Below, one piece after another: positions 25,107 to 29,719 of a DNA stretch of 29,719 nt. Location: assembly GCA_021151525.1 (NCBI GenBank), contig JAGKXD010000048.1:1-29719 (forward strand), written 5' to 3'. Below the pieces are notes generated by a model. It had not been told where the DNA came from, did not search any database, and saw only the letters and a list, made by a program, of their open reading frames with translations. Source of the stretch: Cellvibrionaceae bacterium (GTDB lineage Bacteria; Pseudomonadota; Gammaproteobacteria; Pseudomonadales; Cellvibrionaceae). Position numbers and translations under genes: made by a program. Positions within the stretch are counted from its first letter, which is position 1. Every line of letters begins with the position of its first letter.

Positions 25107-25784
25107 ATGCGTTTATTAATTGTTGAAGATGAAAAAAGCCTGCGCGAACAAATCGAGCAAATTGTTATCAGCGAAAAATATGCGTGCGATACCGCTGGCG
25201 ATGGCCGCGAAGGTTTATTTCTTGGCAGCGAATACGACTACGATCTAGCCATTATCGACCTAGGTCTACCGCTGCTGGACGGCACACAATTAATTAAGCA
25301 ACTGCGCGCAAAAGCGCGCAACTTTCCCATTTTGATTTTAACCGCGCGCGGCAATTGGCAAGACAAAGTTGAAGGCCTTGAAGCCGGTGCCGATGACTAC
25401 TTAACCAAGCCTTTCCACCCAGAGGAATTGCGCGCACGCCTGCACGCACTCTTGCGTCGCGCCAGCGGCCACGCAACTCCTGTATTGCGCTACGGCCCTG
25501 TTGCTATTGATACCAGCGCACGCCGTGTACACCGCAACGACCAAGAGGTGGAACTCACCAGCTTTGAGTACAACACCCTCACCTATTTGGCGATGCACGC
25601 AGGCAAAAACATATCCAAAACTGAATTGACCGAGCATTTGTACGCGCAGGATTACGATCGCGATAGCAATGTAATTGAAGTATTTGTTGGCCGCTTGCGC
25701 AAAAAACTCGACCCCGATGGCAGCCTGAATTTGATCAGCACCCAGCGCGGCTTGGGTTATCGATTTAATGCGATTAAAGACTGA
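25107..25784 (+). CDS. PhoP-like response regulator (OmpR family)
   Basis: A 225-residue DNA-binding response regulator. The receiver domain (1-115) has the acidic pocket Glu7-Asp8, phosphoacceptor Asp51, Thr79 and Lys101, positions that agree with PhoP of E. coli. The C-terminal OmpR-type winged helix (about 125-222) includes VELTSFEYNTLTYLAMHAGK, VIEVFVGRLRKKL and TQRGLGYRF. AAGGA lies nine bases before the ATG. It is followed 14 bases later by its histidine kinase and preceded by a PepSY protein. It probably controls genes for Mg2+, cationic peptide or envelope stress responses, but its targets are not visible here. Confidence 0.93.
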   Translation: MRLLIVEDEKSLREQIEQIVISEKYACDTAGDGREGLFLGSEYDYDLAIIDLGLPLLDGTQLIKQLRAKARNFPILILTARGNWQDKVEGLEAGADDYLTKPFHPEELRARLHALLRRASGHATPVLRYGPVAIDTSARRVHRNDQEVELTSFEYNTLTYLAMHAGKNISKTELTEHLYAQDYDRDSNVIEVFVGRLRKKLDPDGSLNLISTQRGLGYRFNAIKD

Positions 25785-25798
25785 GTGAGCCAGCATCT

Positions 25799-27190
25799 GT
25801 GCTGAGTAAAAAACTAAATTCAATTACCGCGCGCTTGTTTTTTGCGTCAGCACTTTTGCTCCCCCTATTTTTGGGGGTTACCGGTTTTTTTCTTGATAGC
25901 GCTTTCCAAACCAGCTTAATTGCTGCCGAAAAAGCTCGCCTTGAACGCAATATTTATTTGCTCTACAGCGCTGCAGACCTACCCATTAAACCACTCAAAA
26001 AAAATGAAAAGCCACGTTTGGTTATGCCCAAAGAATTGCGCGACAAAGATTTCGAACGCATCAATTCCGGCTTCTATGCCTACCTATTTAACGAACAAAA
26101 AGAGCTGATTTGGCAATCCAATTCAACATCACTACAAACACCGCCCACTTACGATCAAATCTCACCTAAACTCAACGCCGATCAATCGGCTGAAATTATT
26201 TTTGAATTCGAAAACGAAAACTATTTCATCGCCTATTCGGATATTTTTTGGGAGGTGGCGAAAAATCGCGAAGTGCCTTTCCGCTTTGTCGCCGTGCACG
26301 ATAGCGAAGATTTTATTGCCGAAAAAAATGCCTACCGCAATAAACTTTGGCAGTGGCTGGGCGCCGTGGGGATTTTATTGTTGATCGCCCAAACTGCAAT
26401 TTTGCGCTGGGGCTTGCAACCGCTGAAAAAATTAGCCAAGGCCCTCAATGCTATGCAAAGTGGCGACACGCGCGATATTGAAGGAGATCACCCCGATGAG
26501 CTGCAGGATATTGTCGATAACCTCAACCAGGTACTCGCACGCGAACAAGCATTGCGTCAGCGCTATCGCAACAGCTTGAGCGATCTCGCCCACAGCTTGA
26601 AAACCCCACTGGCAGTGATGCAGGCAAAATTAAGCCAAGCTTCTGCCGACGAAGAATTGCAGCAACTAGCCGCCGATCAAGTCGCACGCATGAACCAAGT
26701 AGTCACCTATCAACTCCAGCGCGCTGTTTCCAGTCAGCAGCAAGGTAGCCATCAACGCGCCGATTTAGAGCCTATAGTTCATCGCCTAGTCAACGCTTTG
26801 CACAAGGTTTATGCCAGCAAAGGGGTACATGCGCAATGCGAATTGGCGCCACACTCGATCTTTGCCGGCGACGAGCAAGATTTGATGGAGGTGATTGGGA
26901 ACATCACCGAAAACGCCTTTAAATACGGCAAATCTCAAGTTCGCGTACAAAGCGAAGCCAAAGAAAAACAGCTTATTATCACTATTAGCGACGACGGCCC
27001 CGGCGTGCCCGCCGAGCAGCAAACCCGCATTCTGGAGCGCGGCCACCGGCTTGACACCAGCCTCCCCGGTCAAGGCATTGGCCTGTCAGTTGCCGCCGAT
27101 ATCATCCACAGTTACGGCGGCAAGCTGAGTGTCAGCCAATCAACGTTGGGAGGGGCGCAATTCCAACTGCTGCTGCCTCTGGCCAGCTAA
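25799..27190 (+). CDS. PhoQ-like sensor histidine kinase
   Basis: A 463-residue membrane kinase, partner of the upstream regulator. Membrane helices at about 12-33 and 184-203 enclose a periplasmic sensor domain of roughly 145 residues. It holds acidic and aromatic patches but no family I can name with certainty. A HAMP-like linker leads to HisKA with the phosphoacceptor His265 in SDLAHSLKTPLAVMQ. The ATPase domain has Asn372 in NITENAFKYG, the G1 box SDDGPGVP and the G2 box GQGIGLSVA. The start is a GTG, 14 bases after the regulator stop, with a weak ribosome site. In PhoQ-like kinases the signals are divalent cations, low pH or cationic peptides; which applies here is not known. Confidence 0.92.
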   Translation: MLSKKLNSITARLFFASALLLPLFLGVTGFFLDSAFQTSLIAAEKARLERNIYLLYSAADLPIKPLKKNEKPRLVMPKELRDKDFERINSGFYAYLFNEQKELIWQSNSTSLQTPPTYDQISPKLNADQSAEIIFEFENENYFIAYSDIFWEVAKNREVPFRFVAVHDSEDFIAEKNAYRNKLWQWLGAVGILLLIAQTAILRWGLQPLKKLAKALNAMQSGDTRDIEGDHPDELQDIVDNLNQVLAREQALRQRYRNSLSDLAHSLKTPLAVMQAKLSQASADEELQQLAADQVARMNQVVTYQLQRAVSSQQQGSHQRADLEPIVHRLVNALHKVYASKGVHAQCELAPHSIFAGDEQDLMEVIGNITENAFKYGKSQVRVQSEAKEKQLIITISDDGPGVPAEQQTRILERGHRLDTSLPGQGIGLSVAADIIHSYGGKLSVSQSTLGGAQFQLLLPLAS

Positions 27191-27232
27191 CGTCTGACTT
27201 TCTTATAACCAAATTTCTCAAAATCGTCGGCC

Positions 27233-27252
27233 TTGTGCGACATATCGCACAA
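27233..27252. promoter_or_regulatory. Perfect 20-base palindrome upstream of the DegV gene
   Basis: TTGTGCGA-CATA-TCGCACAA is a perfect inverted repeat about 160 bases before the DegV start and just after the kinase gene. It has no following T-run, so an operator is more likely than a terminator. The half-sites are two bases further apart than in CRP sites. Confidence 0.45.
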
Positions 27253-27410
27253 ACGCTGTCACGTCTGCCTCACACAAATCTCGGGAATTAGCGACTATTG
27301 CTTGCGCTAACAAAGGGGAATAATGGTTCCCATAGCAAGTCATCAAGGATCTAGTGATGACTGCAAACAAACCATCAACTTTTTTAAGGTCGCCAGCAGA
27401 GGATCATTTC

Positions 27411-28373
27411 ATGGAGACGAAAACCATGTCATCGAGAACGTGTATCGCAGTAGATTCAACATGTGATCTGCCTGCAAAATTTATTCAACAGCACAACATC
27501 GAAGTGCTGCCAATTTATATCAACTATGACGGCGGCCAAGCGCTTGATTATCGCGACCCGCAAACCATGTTGGATTTTTACAAAAACCACTCCAAAGAAC
27601 AGTTTGGCTTGGCGCAATCTGACCCGCTGTCAGTTAATGATATGACGCACATTTTGAAAGAGCGTTTATTGCCCAATTACGATTTGGTACAAGTTGTTAC
27701 CATCAACAGCAAAAAAAGTGATGTGTATAAACGCGTATCCGAAGCGGCCTTGGTCAACGAGCCAAAATTTCGCGAGCTGGAAAAAAATGAAGGCCGTACG
27801 CCCTTTAGAATTCGTTTGTACGACAGCATGTCCATGTTTACCGGTCATGCATTGCTGGTGTATGAATTGGTGAAAAAAATTCACGTGGAAAATTTGCCAC
27901 TGAATAAATCTATTCGCGCCATCGACAATATGCGCGATCAGGTTTACGGCTATTTAATTCCAAATGACTTGTCGTATATGCGTGACCGCCGCCATTTGCG
28001 CAAAGGCGACAACAATATTTCGTGGATTAATTTTAAATTGGCCAGCGCATTGAATTTACGCCCAATCGTACAATTACACCGCGGCTCAACCGATAAAATC
28101 GATACAGGCAAAGGCTTTTTGGGCGCATTAGAAAAGCTGTTTGATCATGTTCGCAAGCAAATCACCCAAGGCTTAACCAGCGATGTTATTGCGATGAGTT
28201 ACGGCGGTTTGTTGGAAGAAATTAAAGACGAGCCTGTGCTGTTAGAGTTTCGCGAATTCTGCAAGCAACACGATATTAAAACCATGTTGTCGATGATGAG
28301 CATGACTGGCGCCATTAATGTTGGGCCAAAATCATTTGCGTTGTCTTTCGCAACGGATAAGGATTTGGTTTAG
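27411..28373 (+). CDS. DegV family fatty-acid-binding protein
   Basis: A cytoplasmic protein of about 320 residues with the DegV fold. In Gram-positive bacteria, family members act as FakB-type acyl carriers, presenting fatty acids to a kinase. The signature CIAVDSTCDLPAKFIQQHNIEVLPIYINYDG opens the fold, and GSTDKIDTGKG and the C-terminal TGAINVGPKSFALSF belong to the lipid-binding half. It is larger than the common 280-residue form. No fakA-like kinase is in this window. Start choice is uncertain: ATG 27411 has GAGG eight bases upstream, ATG 27426 has GGAG nine bases upstream, and ATG 27357 has AGGA at seven bases. Its physiological role here is not known. Confidence 0.8.
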   Translation: METKTMSSRTCIAVDSTCDLPAKFIQQHNIEVLPIYINYDGGQALDYRDPQTMLDFYKNHSKEQFGLAQSDPLSVNDMTHILKERLLPNYDLVQVVTINSKKSDVYKRVSEAALVNEPKFRELEKNEGRTPFRIRLYDSMSMFTGHALLVYELVKKIHVENLPLNKSIRAIDNMRDQVYGYLIPNDLSYMRDRRHLRKGDNNISWINFKLASALNLRPIVQLHRGSTDKIDTGKGFLGALEKLFDHVRKQITQGLTSDVIAMSYGGLLEEIKDEPVLLEFREFCKQHDIKTMLSMMSMTGAINVGPKSFALSFATDKDLV

Positions 28374-28383
28374 CAATTCTCCG

Positions 28384-28450
28384 CTCATCCTGAGTCTATC
28401 GAAGGATTCTGTACCAAACCCTTCGGCTGCTTCGCGCTCAGGGTGCACGG
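28384..28450. repeat. Imperfect inverted repeat after the DegV gene
   Basis: CATCCTGAG...CGAAGGATT near the start is inversely matched by AACCCTTCG...CTCAGGGTG near the end. This resembles widespread REP-type intergenic palindromes. It lies directly before a second, unrelated repeat. Confidence 0.5.
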
Positions 28451-28459
28451 ATATATCAC

Positions 28460-28530
28460 GTAGCCCGTATGAAGCATCGCGTAATACGGGGATTAAAATC
28501 CCGTAATGCGCTTCGCTCCTTACGGGCTAC
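28460..28530. repeat. REP-like inverted repeat, second copy
   Basis: The right arm 28500-28530 is identical over 31 bases to the arm at 20509-20539. The left arm 28460-28490 is a diverged inverse copy with several mismatches, and the loop is only nine bases. One arm being conserved between loci while the other drifts is informative about how these elements spread. Confidence 0.85.
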
Positions 28531-28544
28531 AAGATCACACAAAC

Positions 28545-28577
28545 AAAAACGCCGATCATGTGATCGGCGTTTTTTTA
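28545..28577. terminator. Bidirectional terminator between degV and galE
   Basis: ACGCCGATCA (28549-28558) pairs with TGATCGGCGT (28561-28570). It is preceded by an A-run and followed by a T-run of seven, so it works as a Rho-independent terminator in both directions for the convergent genes. Confidence 0.9.
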
Positions 28578-28590
28578 AATATCGAAAAAT

Positions 28591-29637
28591 TTACGCATCA
28601 TATCCATTCGGGTTTTGCGACTGCCAGCGCCATGCATCTTGCATCATGCGCTCCAAACCAAATTTTGCTTCCCAACCCAATTCGCTCTTCGCCAAATCGG
28701 CATTTGCATAACAGCTGGCAATGTCACCAGGGCGACGCGGGGAAATTTTGTACGGCACTTTGCGCCCACTCGCCGCTTCAAATGCACTCACCATTTGCAG
28801 CACGGAATAACCACTGCCCGTGCCCAAATTGTAAGCGCGGCAACCTGTACCGACTTTATCCAAACCTTTAAGCGCAGCCACGTGGCCCAAGGCCAAATCT
28901 ACTACGTGGATGTAATCGCGCACGCCGGTGCCATCGATGGTGTTGTAGTCGTTGCCAAACACGGCGAGCTGCTGCAATTTACCAATCGCAACCTGTGCAA
29001 CATAAGGCAATAAATTATTGGGAATGCCCGCTGGGTCTTCACCAATCAAACCGCTTTCGTGCGCGCCCACAGGGTTAAAATAGCGCAGCAATGAAATATT
29101 CCATTGGTTTCCTGCAGCTTTGGCAAGATCACGCAAGATTTCTTCTACGATCAATTTACTGCGGCCATAGGGGTTGGTAGCAGAGGTCGCGAAGTTTTCA
29201 TCGATGGGCACGCTTACGGGATCGCCATAAACGGTGGCAGATGAACTGAAAATCAGCTTCCACACATTAAATTCTTCCATCACTTCAGCAAGCGACAAAG
29301 TGCCCGCAACGTTATAGCGATAGTATTTCAAAGGAATTTGGTTAGATTCGCCTACAGCCTTCAAGCCCGCAAAGTGCATTACCGCCTCAATTGCGTGAGC
29401 GGAGAATACCTTGCGCATAGCGTCTTTATCGTTGATATCGACTTTGTAAAACACGGGGGCAAAGCCAGTAATACGCTCTACGCGCTTGAGCGATTCCTCT
29501 TTACTGTTGCACAGATTGTCCACCACCACCGGCAGGTAACCGCTATTAATCAGCTCTACGCAGACATGGCTGCCAATAAAACCCGCACCACCAGTTACCA
29601 GAACCGCGGGGCGTTGAGACGAATTAGATTGAGTCAT
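28591..29637 (-). CDS. galE: UDP-glucose 4-epimerase GalE
   Basis: Interconverts UDP-glucose and UDP-galactose using bound NAD, feeding galactose use and surface polysaccharides. 348 residues, standard for the family. The Rossmann motif is TGGAGFIGS (15-23). The catalytic triad is visible as SSSATVYG (serine near 133), Tyr157 and Lys161 in NPYGRSK. HFAGLKAVGES and RYFNPVGAHESGLIGEDP are family-typical. The ribosome site AAGGA lies about 11 bases before the ATG. No other galactose genes are in the window, so a cell-envelope role is as likely as catabolism. Confidence 0.97.
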   Translation of the reverse strand: MTQSNSSQRPAVLVTGGAGFIGSHVCVELINSGYLPVVVDNLCNSKEESLKRVERITGFAPVFYKVDINDKDAMRKVFSAHAIEAVMHFAGLKAVGESNQIPLKYYRYNVAGTLSLAEVMEEFNVWKLIFSSSATVYGDPVSVPIDENFATSATNPYGRSKLIVEEILRDLAKAAGNQWNISLLRYFNPVGAHESGLIGEDPAGIPNNLLPYVAQVAIGKLQQLAVFGNDYNTIDGTGVRDYIHVVDLALGHVAALKGLDKVGTGCRAYNLGTGSGYSVLQMVSAFEAASGRKVPYKISPRRPGDIASCYANADLAKSELGWEAKFGLERMMQDAWRWQSQNPNGYDA

Positions 29638-29684
29638 TTGGGAATGTGTCCTTGAAATTCAGATGGGCCAGAAGGCAAGCCAGC

Positions 29685-29713
29685 AGTATACCTGTTAATC
29701 CTTTTTTTGAGAA
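29685..29713 (-). promoter_or_regulatory. Candidate galE promoter
   Basis: On the minus strand, TTCTCA (29708-29713) and TATACT (29685-29690) are 17 bases apart, with the -10 element about 50 bases before the galE start. The -10 matches five of six consensus bases. Confidence 0.5.
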
Positions 29714-29719
29714 TAAATC

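Noticed and set aside
27233..27252. CRP binding site
   Set aside because: The half-sites TGTG/CACA are two bases further apart than in CRP operators and the inner bases do not match.

Overview
The window is about 29.7 kb of a gammaproteobacterial chromosome. The best clue to its origin is the minus-strand block proA-nadD-rsfS-rlmH-mrdA-rodA-mltB-rlpA-dacA-ybeD-lipB-lipA, the same gene order I know from Pseudomonas and its relatives. Moderate GC, many c-di-GMP enzymes and several intergenic hairpin repeats fit a Cellvibrio-like member of the order (inference, no database search). I saw no tRNA, rRNA, CRISPR array, insertion sequence or prophage.

Layout. 1-2610 (plus): a secreted endonuclease/exonuclease/phosphatase-fold protein, then a compact operon of two SRPBCC (AHSA1-type) proteins and an ArsR-type regulator behind a promoter with a palindrome. 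2684-7252 (minus): a frameshifted GAF-PAS-GGDEF-EAL protein, a membrane Cache-like-GGDEF diguanylate cyclase, and a very small exported four-cysteine peptide. 7597-11025 (plus): a small unknown protein, an MFS transporter, a DUF924 protein and the Na+/H+ antiporter NhaA. 11027-11557 (minus): a GNAT acetyltransferase.

11578-23470 (minus) is the core cell-envelope block. ProA (proline synthesis) and NadD (NAD synthesis) are followed by the ribosome-associated RsfS and RlmH. Then come the elongation machinery (PBP2, RodA), peptidoglycan-trimming enzymes (MltB, RlpA, DacA) and the lipoylation genes (YbeD, LipB, LipA), ending in a strong hairpin terminator. Several gaps in the block hold hairpin repeats, and one hairpin supplies the end of lipB.

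23696-27190 (plus): a glycine-zipper lipoprotein, then a PepSY-domain exported protein directly upstream of a PhoP/PhoQ-like two-component system, which suggests envelope sensing. 27411-28373 (plus): a DegV-family fatty-acid-binding protein behind a perfect palindrome. It converges on galE (28591-29637, minus) across a repeat-filled gap that ends in a bidirectional terminator.

No clearly new multi-gene system is obvious. The observations most worth following are the bulged, wobble-paired hairpin across the lipB stop codon, the symmetric four-cysteine peptide next to the c-di-GMP genes, the frameshift in the GGDEF-EAL gene, and two candidate operators.
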